Assembly: GCA_030550225.1 (NCBI GenBank)
Contig: JAUQPV010000036.1
Coordinates: forward strand, 1 to 14,322
Direction of reading: 5' to 3'
Length of the DNA stretch: 14,322 bases
DNA from: Acidobacteriota bacterium
GTDB lineage: Bacteria > Acidobacteriota > HRBIN11
Part shown: piece after piece, positions 6,627 to 13,009 of the stretch
How positions within the stretch are numbered: position 1 is the stretch's first letter
Layout: each line of letters starts with the position of its first letter
Program-made: the position numbers and the translations under genes
Notes under the pieces: generated by a model
What the model was told of the DNA's origin: nothing
The model's database searches: none
What the model saw: only the letters and a program-made list of their open reading frames with translations

Positions 6627-7422
6627 GGACCCCTCTTGCCTGGAATCCGACCCCCTCATCCGCCCCGACCCACGTGCCCCCACCGCCCTCCTCGATCTGA
6701 CGAGTCAGGGCCACCGGGCCAAGACCCGTGATAAGGACCCGACGGACCCCCCGGGCCAGGGCCTCGACGGCGGCGGCCGCCTTTGGAATCATGCCGTCTC
6801 GAATGATGCCCGCCTGGACGAGGCGGTCGAAAGCCTTCGGCGTCAGCCACGGCAGGCGCCGGCCGGCGGCGTCCAGCACGCCGGGCGTGTCCGTCAGCAG
6901 GAGCAGGCATTCCGCCTCAAGGGCCCCGGCCACGGCCGCCGCCACCTCGTCGGCGTTCACATTCAGGGCCCGCCCGTGACCGTCCGAACAGATGGGCGCC
7001 AGGACGACGACCCAATCGTTCTGAAGAAGCGCCTCCAGGACCTCTCGTCGGACGTGGACCGGCTCTCCGACCTCGCCCAGTCCGGGCCGCCGGCAAGCGA
7101 CGATCAGGTCCAGGTCCCGACCCGAAAGGCCGAGGGCCGAAATCCCTTGCCGTTGAAGCCCCCCGACCAGCCGCCGATTGATGACACCCGAGAGGACCAT
7201 CTCGGCGACGGCCAGGGTCGATGGGTCCGTGACCCGTCGACCCTGGACGAAACGGGCTTCCAGGCCGAGCCGAGCACTCATCTCGGTGATCTCAGGCCCG
7301 CCGCCGTGGACGATCACGACGGCATGGCCCCGGCCCCGCAGGCCCGCAACCTCGGCCACGACCGTCGGCCAGGTCGCCTCGTCCAAGAGACGACCGCCGA
7401 CCTTCAAGACGACTGTCTTCAT
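6610..7422 (-). CDS. argB: Acetylglutamate kinase
   Basis: 270 aa, amino-acid kinase family. It phosphorylates N-acetylglutamate with ATP, the second arginine step. Visible motifs are LKVGGRLLD (phosphate-binding lysine), VHGGGPEITE (glycine-rich loop), GLSGRDLDLI, NVNADEVAAAVAGALEAE and LLLLTDTPGVLD (nucleotide site). The ATG at 7422 has AGGAGG six bases upstream, overlaps the argC stop as ATGA, and gives the normal start MKTVVLKVGG. It therefore lacks the extra N-terminal helix of hexameric, arginine-inhibited kinases, which suggests (an inference) a dimeric enzyme with weak or no arginine feedback. The last dozen or so residues (ending GVPDHGP) are encoded by a palindromic repeat and are probably not native. 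LysW-type LysZ is an alternative for the family, but argJ, argG and argH in the cluster favour arginine. Confidence 0.94.
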   Translation of the reverse strand: MKTVVLKVGGRLLDEATWPTVVAEVAGLRGRGHAVVIVHGGGPEITEMSARLGLEARFVQGRRVTDPSTLAVAEMVLSGVINRRLVGGLQRQGISALGLSGRDLDLIVACRRPGLGEVGEPVHVRREVLEALLQNDWVVVLAPICSDGHGRALNVNADEVAAAVAGALEAECLLLLTDTPGVLDAAGRRLPWLTPKAFDRLVQAGIIRDGMIPKAAAAVEALARGVRRVLITGLGPVALTRQIEEGGGGTWVGADEGVGFQARGVPDHGP

Positions 7423-8441
7423 CCGTCGCCTCCTTCGACCGGGAGACCCAGCGTCTCGTCCCACCCCATCCGGATGTTCATCGTCTGGATGGCCTGACCG
7501 CTGGCACCCTTCAAGAGATTGTCAAGGACCGCCACGAGGACGACCCATCCCGTCTCGTCGGCCCCAACGACCCCGATGTCGCACCGGTTCGTTCCGACGA
7601 CATCGTGAAGCGTCGGGACCTCACCCAGGGGCCGGACCCGCACAAAGGGCCGACCTGCATAAGCCTCCGCCAGGCAGGACCAGACCGTCCGCGCCGTGGC
7701 CCCCCCTCGTAGGGCCGCATAGGCCGTCACCATCAGGCCCCGTCGAACGGGTAAGAGGCCCGCCGTAAACAGGACGTGGCTCGGCGTTCCGGCCCAGGCC
7801 TCCAAGTAGTGCTCGATCTCACCCACGTGCCGATGCCGCCGACCGGCCGAGTAAACCGTGAAGTTCTCTTGCACGCCTACGAAGTGGGTCCGCTCCGTCG
7901 GCGTCCGACCGGCGCCCGTCACGCCCGACTTCGCATCGACGACGATCGGTCGGGTTTCGACCAAGCCGGCCCGGACCACCGGCAAGACGGCCAGCCAGAC
8001 GGCCGTCGGGTAGCACCCGGGATTGGCGATGATCTGCCGGTCCCGAGCCGCCTCGGCGTTCCATTCCGGCAGGACTAAGACGGCCTCGGCCAAACGCTCC
8101 GGACACGGATGAGGCATCCCATACCAGGCGGCATAGAGGTCGGGCGTCGGGAACCGAAAATCCCCGCTTAGGTCGATGACCCGGGCCCCTCGGTCGGCCC
8201 AGGTAGCCACCCAGCGGGCCGACTCACCATGCGGCAAACACGAGAAGACCCAATCGACGGAATACGACAGGGCCTCCTCCGGGGTGCACCACGGCCCGGG
8301 GAACCCGCGTGTCCCGACGGCGTCCGGCTGACGCGCCGTCGCAAAGACGACCCGGACCCTGGGGTGCCGTCGGAGGCACCAAAGGAGTTCGAGGCCCGTG
8401 AATCCGGACCCGCCGAGGACGCCGACTTGGAGGGTCTGCAT
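7419..8441 (-). CDS. argC: N-acetyl-gamma-glutamyl-phosphate reductase
   Basis: 340 aa, the usual ArgC size. It reduces N-acetylglutamyl phosphate with NADPH to the semialdehyde, using the product of argB. The N-terminal Rossmann motif is VGVLGGSGFTGLELL. The catalytic cysteine is Cys143 in ANPGCYPTA. A conserved GVTGAGR segment and RHRHVGEIEHYL (general-base histidine region) follow. The start ATGCAGACC at 8441 has GGAGA about nine bases upstream. It is the first gene of the arg cluster, and its stop overlaps argB. About 450 bp upstream on the same strand lies a strong promoter-like motif, implying a long leader if that promoter is used. Confidence 0.96.
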   Translation of the reverse strand: MQTLQVGVLGGSGFTGLELLWCLRRHPRVRVVFATARQPDAVGTRGFPGPWCTPEEALSYSVDWVFSCLPHGESARWVATWADRGARVIDLSGDFRFPTPDLYAAWYGMPHPCPERLAEAVLVLPEWNAEAARDRQIIANPGCYPTAVWLAVLPVVRAGLVETRPIVVDAKSGVTGAGRTPTERTHFVGVQENFTVYSAGRRHRHVGEIEHYLEAWAGTPSHVLFTAGLLPVRRGLMVTAYAALRGGATARTVWSCLAEAYAGRPFVRVRPLGEVPTLHDVVGTNRCDIGVVGADETGWVVLVAVLDNLLKGASGQAIQTMNIRMGWDETLGLPVEGGDG

Positions 8442-8484
8442 GGCGTTGCGTCTCCGCTTTCAGGTTTGGGACGGGCCATCGTCG

Positions 8485-8505
8485 GGCGCCGGCCCGTCCG
8501 GCGCC
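8485..8505 (-). promoter_or_regulatory. Perfect GC hairpin in the argC leader
   Basis: GGCGCCGG and CCGGCGCC form an 8-bp all-GC stem around a 5-nt loop, about 45 nt upstream of the argC start. No U-run follows, so it is not an intrinsic terminator. Its position in the leader makes a role in mRNA structure or attenuation possible. A second inverted pair, TTTCCGT/ACGGAAA, lies at 8830-8862 near the probable transcript start. Confidence 0.35.
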
Positions 8506-8595
8506 GATTCCGGCCATTGGCCTGGACCCGTCACCCCAAGGGCATTTTCGAGGCCTCCCATCGGCGTGAACATCCCCACCAATTCCAGATAGAAA

Positions 8596-8613
8596 TTTGA
8601 TTTATACATTAGA
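8596..8613. promoter_or_regulatory. Possible ArgR/AhrC-like operator (weak)
   Basis: An isolated A+T-rich patch in a GC-rich leader contains TTTGATTTATACATTAGA. This partly follows the ARG-box pattern (TGAAT, four A/T, ATTCA), with several mismatches. The location before an arginine operon supports it; the match itself is poor. An alternative reading is a -10-like TATAAA on the - strand, giving a shorter argC leader. Confidence 0.18.
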
Positions 8614-8886
8614 TTTATGGAATCCGAAGACAAGTCCCGCCTCGGAAAGGTCAGAGGACCGCCGGGACCTTAAGTCTCGAGGGAATTCCAATCGGAGGGA
8701 TCGTTTAGGCAGGCCTATGCCGGCGACGCAGGGTCGAGGTCACCGGGTCATGGGGGGCACACGACACAAGGATCATGGGCGTATATCCGATTGAATTGGG
8801 GTCCTCGGTATTCGGCATTGGACATCGGGTTTCCGTATGCGACTGAATCCCCGACACGGAAAGCCGAACACCGCATGTAGTCTTTA

Positions 8887-8915
8887 ATCTTATTCCGGCC
8901 TCCCGTCCCTGTCAA
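8887..8915 (-). promoter_or_regulatory. Sigma-70-type promoter facing argC (module copy 1)
   Basis: On the - strand TTGACA (8915-8910) is followed by 17 bp and TAAGAT (8892-8887): a consensus -35, ideal spacing and a fair -10. The 45-50 bp around it are nearly identical to 10546-10593, including the spacer, so the whole module is duplicated. Transcription would run into argC with a leader of about 430 nt. It could instead be a relic of a duplicated gene end, since the same bases translate to the C-terminal GLDRDGRPE of the PEGA-like protein. Confidence 0.55.
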
Positions 8916-9007
8916 GCCCTGGCGCCGGGGGTGACTGTTCCATTTTTTGGTGGGTTGGGGAGGGACCTCCTCGGCCGGGGGTTTCCCACCGGTCAAGGAG
9001 ACTCGTC

Positions 9008-9226
9008 TCAGGTGAGCCCTCCCGCCAACCCGGCGATGGCCTGGGTCAGTTAGCAGGTCGTCTCGACCCCGGCCCGCGTCTTCAGGCCCCGGGTCGTCCG
9101 ACGACCGATCCTCGGTTCGGCCTGGATGCCCCGTCGTCGAAAGCCCCTAAGGAAGGTCGTGGGATTTATGAGACTGTTTCCACCCGGGGCAGGGCCTGAC
9201 CTACTCCCGGGAATGACTCCCGTCAT
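9008..9226 (-). pseudogene. Decayed coding fragment, unrecognised
   Basis: The frame from an ATG at 9226 runs 58 codons to TAA (9050-9052). If that stop is read as CAA (Gln), it continues to TGA at 9008-9010. The stretch INPTTFLRGFRRRGIQAEPR through LTQAIAGLAGGLT has G/C-biased third positions and protein-like composition, in contrast to the other frames. No ribosome binding site is seen, and the first codons overlap a hairpin-family repeat. It may be the tail of a lost gene; I do not recognise the family. Confidence 0.25.
9203..9226. repeat. Possible single copy of the hairpin-unit family
   Basis: CCCGGGAATGACTCCCGTCA has a GGGA/TCCC stem and an ATGAC loop. It resembles the units at 3774-3797 and 3683-3706, but with one extra loop base and poor outer arms. 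It is solitary, so a chance match is possible. Confidence 0.35.
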
Positions 9227-9320
9227 GGCTCACGACGATGCGGGTCTTGCTCCCCTTGACGGCCCCGACCAGCAAGCCTACCCCACTGGCGAAGGGAACT
9301 ATAAGTAAACTATGGTATAA

Positions 9321-9512
9321 ACCAACCTCTCGGCGGAACAGCCCAGGTTTCTCCGGCGGTTTGCCCCGGAGGCGGAGACGGCTACCCGCCAGGTCCTGCG
9401 GGCCCTGCTCCGACTCTTGGAGCAAGACCCGGACCTGGCTCACCGGGTTCTCACCGACTTAGGGAATAACGCTCCCACCGATGGCGCCAGGACCCATCGA
9501 TTCGGGACCTGA
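9321..9512 (+). pseudogene. Decayed coding fragment, unrecognised
   Basis: This frame is open from just after a TAA at 9318 to TGA at 9510 and has no start codon. It reads like a real protein segment: about 60 residues with RFLRRFAPEAETATRQVLRA followed by LLRLLEQDPDLAHRVLTDL, amphipathic-helix composition and strongly G/C third positions. It is probably the remains of a gene whose 5' part is gone. No family assignment is possible by eye. Confidence 0.33.
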
Positions 9513-9568
9513 CGGCAACCGTCCAGGTCGCAGAAGTGACCGTGGATTAGGCCGCCCCCCGGGCTTCT

Positions 9569-10423
9569 TTAGGGCGTATATCCGGCGACGGTGACTCGAG
9601 GTTTCTGAGACCCCGTGGGAAGTCGGAATACAAAGAACAAAATTGATTTACTGTTTAGCGGTCTGACCGCCTCGACTTGAACTTTATCGTTGATTAAATT
9701 TACTACTTGACCATTAACCTCCGGGACATCAGAGTAAATAATATCTGATTCTTCAAAAACTACAGGGGAAGGTGGAGTCCACTCGACCCGGAATATGACC
9801 CATACGGGTCGGGGGAAAAAGTCCAAGTCAGAAGACCCTAAGGCCCGCCATCGGACCCGGAGGCGGGGCAATCCCCCTTGGACTCCAGAGGGAGGCTGTA
9901 AGGAAAAGATGATCTGCCTCATGGGCTCTAAGGCGGATGGAAGGACCGGCCTCGGTTCAAGGGTTATCTTTTGGAATTGAGTACGGGCATATTCTCGATC
10001 ATTGGTCGTCTCTAACCGGAGGTCCAGCGGCCGACCCTCTGCATCGACCTGATGAAATGAAAAGACAGCCCATGCCTCTGTTTCACCATGGGCCTCTAAG
10101 CTCGAGGAGTGGAAGGCAGTTCCTTGAGGTCCTAATAGACACCAGTTATATCGAGGACAGGAGACCCTTATCTGAAGGCCACCCCCGTAGGACCACCTAC
10201 ATGGAGCCCCAGAAGGACACGCGCCATCTATGCAATAAAGTGCGTCAGGATCATATATGCATTCATAATCCCGAGGGCAATTCCAACACACATCGATACA
10301 ATAAGCACTGGGTGCCCAAGCCCGGCCACCCCAGATATCCATGATGATGAAACCTATCGTAGTAATACCAAGAATTCGAATCATGCCCAACGCGACCCGA
10401 GACAGAGAAACCCCTTCCGCCAT
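9569..10423 (-). CDS. Secreted Cys-rich protein of unknown function
   Basis: 284 aa from the ATG at 10423, chosen because GGAG lies six bases upstream; the ATG at 10429 touches that motif. Not a family I recognise. The N-terminus has a basic, hydrophobic stretch (MIRILGITTIGFIIMDIWGG) ending in RAWAPSA, which fits a signal peptide or single anchor. Next is a cluster of nine cysteines within about 55 residues (YCIDVCWNC through NWCLLG), suggesting disulfides or a small metal site outside the cytoplasm. The remaining ~180 residues are beta-rich with no Cys and no known motif. Base composition is visibly more A+T-rich than neighbours, especially around 9640-9760 and 10240-10390, hinting at transfer or fast evolution. 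It lies downstream of the PEGA-like gene with its own promoter-like module. It could be a surface or envelope protein; that is inference. Confidence 0.7.
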   Translation of the reverse strand: MAEGVSLSRVALGMIRILGITTIGFIIMDIWGGRAWAPSAYCIDVCWNCPRDYECIYDPDALYCIDGACPSGAPCRWSYGGGLQIRVSCPRYNWCLLGPQGTAFHSSSLEAHGETEAWAVFSFHQVDAEGRPLDLRLETTNDREYARTQFQKITLEPRPVLPSALEPMRQIIFSLQPPSGVQGGLPRLRVRWRALGSSDLDFFPRPVWVIFRVEWTPPSPVVFEESDIIYSDVPEVNGQVVNLINDKVQVEAVRPLNSKSILFFVFRLPTGSQKPRVTVAGYTP

Positions 10424-10462
10424 AGCCATCTCCCCCGAAGGAAATTAGAAGCAGTCTCAAAA

Positions 10463-10537
10463 TCCCCTCTTCCCGCAGGAGAAGGGCCAGACATGAGGGC
10501 CCTCACCCTAACCCTCTCCCACAGGGAGAGGGTTTTG
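10463..10537. repeat. REP-like double hairpin (CCCTCACCCTAACCCTCTCCC type)
   Basis: Positions 10512-10532 form a perfect 9-bp stem (CCCTCTCCC, loop ACA, GGGAGAGGG), preceded by CCCTCACCCTAA and followed by TTTTGTT on the + strand. A second, imperfect stem lies at about 10464-10487. Sequences of this wording are widespread intergenic repeats in many GC-rich bacteria. On the + strand it resembles an intrinsic terminator, but no + gene precedes it. On the - strand it sits in the leader of the Cys-rich gene. Confidence 0.6.
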
Positions 10538-10550
10538 TTAGGCGATCTTA

Positions 10551-10579
10551 ATTTTATTCCGGTCTCCCGTCCCTGTCAA
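10551..10579 (-). promoter_or_regulatory. Sigma-70-type promoter for the Cys-rich gene (module copy 2)
   Basis: TTGACA (10579-10574), 17 bp, TAAAAT (10556-10551): near-consensus on the - strand. The -10 box includes the TAA stop codon of the PEGA-like gene, so the promoter is embedded in that gene's last codons. The start site would be near 10544, about 120 nt before the Cys-rich gene. The surrounding module matches 8882-8930 over about 45-50 bp. Confidence 0.6.
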
Positions 10580-11771
10580 GCCCTGGCACCGGGGTGGCCG
10601 GGGGCGGTGGATTCTGCCAGAGCTGACCCGACGTGAAGTCATAGCCGACTCGCAGGGTCCCGCCCGGGGGAAGGTCGATCGGGACCCGGTAGCTCCGGCC
10701 GTCCGATCGGCGGAACTCCAGCTCATGGGGTCCCGCCGGGAGTGGGACGACGGCCGGGGTCTCCCCGTAGCGGCGGCCGTCGATCCAGACCTCACTCCAG
10801 GGCCAGCTATTGACGTAAAGCCTGGCCGGTGTCGGCGGTGTCACCCGGAGGTTCACGGCCTGACCGGCGGGGACCTCGACCGTGAACTCTTGGGGTGCCG
10901 GGGGCGGGCTCTTATCGGTTGAAAGCCACACGACACGGACCCGATGGGTGCCCGCCGGGACTTGGATCTCGGCGACGGGCGTCGTGGCGGCCAGGGCATC
11001 GTCGACGTAAATCTGGGCCGGCTCTTGAATGCTCACGACCAGACGCCCCATCGCCGGCGGGGTCGGGACGGCGGGGGCTGGCGCCTCGGCCTTTGAGGGC
11101 GGTGCGACCGGTCGCTGGGCTGGGGTCGGCAGAGACGGCCGCTCAGAACGCATCAGTCGGCGGACGATCCAGTACCCGGAGAAGCCGACGGTGAACACGA
11201 CCCCGAGGCCTATGATGACCAGGCCGATACGAGCGGCCGTGGGGACGGTGGATGGGGGAGGAGTCCGGTCGGTGGAAAGGGGGGCTTCCGGCGTCGGGCT
11301 TCGTACTGGCTGGGGTGGCGGCTCAACAGGTTCAAGGGCTGGTGGGGCCGGCATCTCCGCAGGACTGGGCGGCGCCAAGGCTTCTTCGGATGGGACCTCC
11401 AGGCTGGGACGGTCGATGATGCGGGTCTCCTCGGTGTCCATCGTCTCGAAGCTCATCAGCCGCGGGTCGATGTAGACTGTCGGCTTTTCGTCTGGGGCCG
11501 TCTCCAGCGACGTCGAGACGGGCGGTGCTGTCTCTTCTGGAGGCGTCCGGGCCGTCTCTTCCTCCAAGGGGCGACGACACCAGGGGCAACGGTCCAGGCC
11601 GATCAGGACTTTCTGACCGCAATACGGGCAGGGTCGGTGAAATTCGGGGGGTAGCCGTTGGGGGACGGTGATGATTTGGGTCTTATCCTGATCCCGCAGG
11701 GGTACGTCGCATAGGGGGCACGTGTCCCGTTCGTCGGGATAGGCAGAGCCGCACGAGGGACAGACTCGCAT
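10554..11771 (-). CDS. Double zinc-ribbon, membrane-anchored PEGA-like protein
   Basis: 405 aa. Two CPxC-type zinc ribbons open the protein (Cys4, 7, 18, 21 and Cys48, 51, 62, 65). A Pro/Glu-rich low-complexity linker follows (about 70-180). One transmembrane helix (about 182-206, RIGLVIIGLGVVFTVGFSGY) is followed by basic residues, then a second Pro-rich stretch. The C-terminal half has two PEGA-like beta repeats (about 242-312 and 316-377), with VPAGTHRVRV and PLPAGPHELEF as the typical edge motifs. The ribbons are probably cytoplasmic and the PEGA-like part outside. PEGA domains are usually linked to surface or kinase-associated proteins; the ligand is unknown. GGAG lies six bases before the ATG. 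It lies 41 bp after kbl on the same strand, so co-transcription is possible, though no metabolic link is evident. Confidence 0.75.
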   Translation of the reverse strand: MRVCPSCGSAYPDERDTCPLCDVPLRDQDKTQIITVPQRLPPEFHRPCPYCGQKVLIGLDRCPWCRRPLEEETARTPPEETAPPVSTSLETAPDEKPTVYIDPRLMSFETMDTEETRIIDRPSLEVPSEEALAPPSPAEMPAPPALEPVEPPPQPVRSPTPEAPLSTDRTPPPSTVPTAARIGLVIIGLGVVFTVGFSGYWIVRRLMRSERPSLPTPAQRPVAPPSKAEAPAPAVPTPPAMGRLVVSIQEPAQIYVDDALAATTPVAEIQVPAGTHRVRVVWLSTDKSPPPAPQEFTVEVPAGQAVNLRVTPPTPARLYVNSWPWSEVWIDGRRYGETPAVVPLPAGPHELEFRRSDGRSYRVPIDLPPGGTLRVGYDFTSGQLWQNPPPPATPVPGLDRDGRPE

Positions 11772-11812
11772 CTACGTCTCCAGCCGCCGGACACCCGGGA
11801 CCTGACACCCGT

Positions 11813-12994
11813 TCAACTCACGACGCCGAGCTCCCGGCCGACTCGGCGGAAGACCTCGAGGGCGAAGTCGAGGTCTTCCTTGGCATGGACGGCCGAGATC
11901 ATGACCCGGATCCGGGCCTGGCCCCGGGGTACGGTCGGGTAGCCGATGGCCTGGGCAAAGACATTGTGTTCGAACAGGCGCTTCGAGAACTCGGTCGCCA
12001 GTCGGGCGTCGCCCAGCATGACGGGCGTGATGGGCGTCTGGCTCCGGCCCGTATCGAAGCCCAGCTGGCGCATGCCTTCCTTGAAGTAGCGGGCATTTTC
12101 CCAGAGGCGTTCGACGAGTTCTGTACTCTCCGTCAGGATGTCCACAGCGGCGATGCAGGCCGCCACGTCGGGCGGCGTGACGGCGCTGGAGAACAGAAAC
12201 GGCCGGGCCTTCTGCCGGAGGTACTCGATCAGCCGGGCCGAACCGGCCACGTACCCTCCGACGACGCCGAAGGCCTTCGACAGGGTCCCGATCTCGATGT
12301 CCACCTGTCCGTGAAGGCCAAAGTGGTCGACGATGCCGCGGCCGCCATGACCGAGGACGCCCTCGCCGTGGGCGTCGTCGACCATCAGGATGCACTCGTA
12401 CTCCTTTGCCAGACGCGTCAATTCCGGCAGGGGCGCGATATCGCCGTCCATGCTGAACACGCCGTCCGTCACGAGGAGCCGTCGCCGGTACTTAGAGGCT
12501 TCCCGTCGCAGGAGGTCTTCGAGGGCCTGCACGTCGCAGTGGGGATAGCGGAGGATCTGGGCCCGGCTGAGGCGGCATCCGTCGATGATGCTGGCGTGGT
12601 TCAATTCGTCGGAGAAGATGGCGTCTTCCGGCCCGACGAGGGCCGGGATCGTCGCCAGGTTGGCCGTGAAACCGGACTGGAGGGACAGCGTAGCCTCGAC
12701 ATGTTTGAACTCGGCGAGCTTCCGCTCCAGCTCCAGGTGGAGGCTCATCGTCCCGGCGATGGTCCGGACGGCGGCCGGGCCGACGCCGAACCGCTCGATA
12801 GCCTCTTGGGCGGCCTTCCGGAGGGCCGGGTGATTCGCAAAGCCTAAGTAGTTATTCGAGCACAGATTCAAGACCCGTCGGCCCTGGACGGTGATCCAGG
12901 CGCCCTGCGGGCTCTCGATGGTCCGGATGTAGATGTACAGGCCCTGGGCCTGGAGTTCCTGGAGTTCCGTATCGATGAAGTCCAACACGCCCAT
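11813..12994 (-). CDS. kbl: Glycine C-acetyltransferase (2-amino-3-ketobutyrate CoA ligase)
   Basis: 393 aa, class II alpha-oxoamine synthase family, normal length. This PLP enzyme cleaves 2-amino-3-ketobutyrate with CoA to glycine and acetyl-CoA, completing threonine degradation begun by the adjacent tdh. Key features: LCSNNYLGFANHP (about 44-56), SDELNHASIIDGCR (128-141, His133 stacking on PLP), VDDAHGEGVLGHGGRG (205-220) and the PLP lysine Lys240 in GTLSKAFG. The start has AGGAGG six bases upstream, and only 15 bp separate it from the tdh stop, so the two form an operon. Close relatives (8-amino-7-oxononanoate synthase, serine palmitoyltransferase) share the fold; the tdh neighbour settles the call. 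Confidence 0.95.
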   Translation of the reverse strand: MGVLDFIDTELQELQAQGLYIYIRTIESPQGAWITVQGRRVLNLCSNNYLGFANHPALRKAAQEAIERFGVGPAAVRTIAGTMSLHLELERKLAEFKHVEATLSLQSGFTANLATIPALVGPEDAIFSDELNHASIIDGCRLSRAQILRYPHCDVQALEDLLRREASKYRRRLLVTDGVFSMDGDIAPLPELTRLAKEYECILMVDDAHGEGVLGHGGRGIVDHFGLHGQVDIEIGTLSKAFGVVGGYVAGSARLIEYLRQKARPFLFSSAVTPPDVAACIAAVDILTESTELVERLWENARYFKEGMRQLGFDTGRSQTPITPVMLGDARLATEFSKRLFEHNVFAQAIGYPTVPRGQARIRVMISAVHAKEDLDFALEVFRRVGRELGVVS

Positions 12995-13009
12995 CGTCGG
13001 CCTCCTGGC

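Larger units (their letters stand above)
8442..9568. other. 1.1-kb region without an intact gene
   Basis: This gap between argC and the Cys-rich gene holds the argC leader, the promoter-like module, one weak relative of the hairpin family (around 9203-9226) and two coding-like but broken stretches. No open frame here combines a good ribosome binding site, sensible composition and a recognisable product. I read it as a zone of gene decay. Confidence 0.5.

Noticed and set aside
9238..9462. Short + strand frame and its - strand counterpart (9201-9443) as genes
   Set aside because: They overlap each other, have no convincing ribosome binding site and give unconvincing composition; the 9321-9512 frame is the better coding candidate there.
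10512..10540. Intrinsic terminator on the + strand
   Set aside because: The stem and T-run fit, but no + strand gene precedes it, and the wording matches a widespread REP-like repeat; reported as a repeat instead.
11885..12847. 320-codon + strand frame opposite kbl
   Set aside because: Antisense to the PLP enzyme, which has all its catalytic residues.
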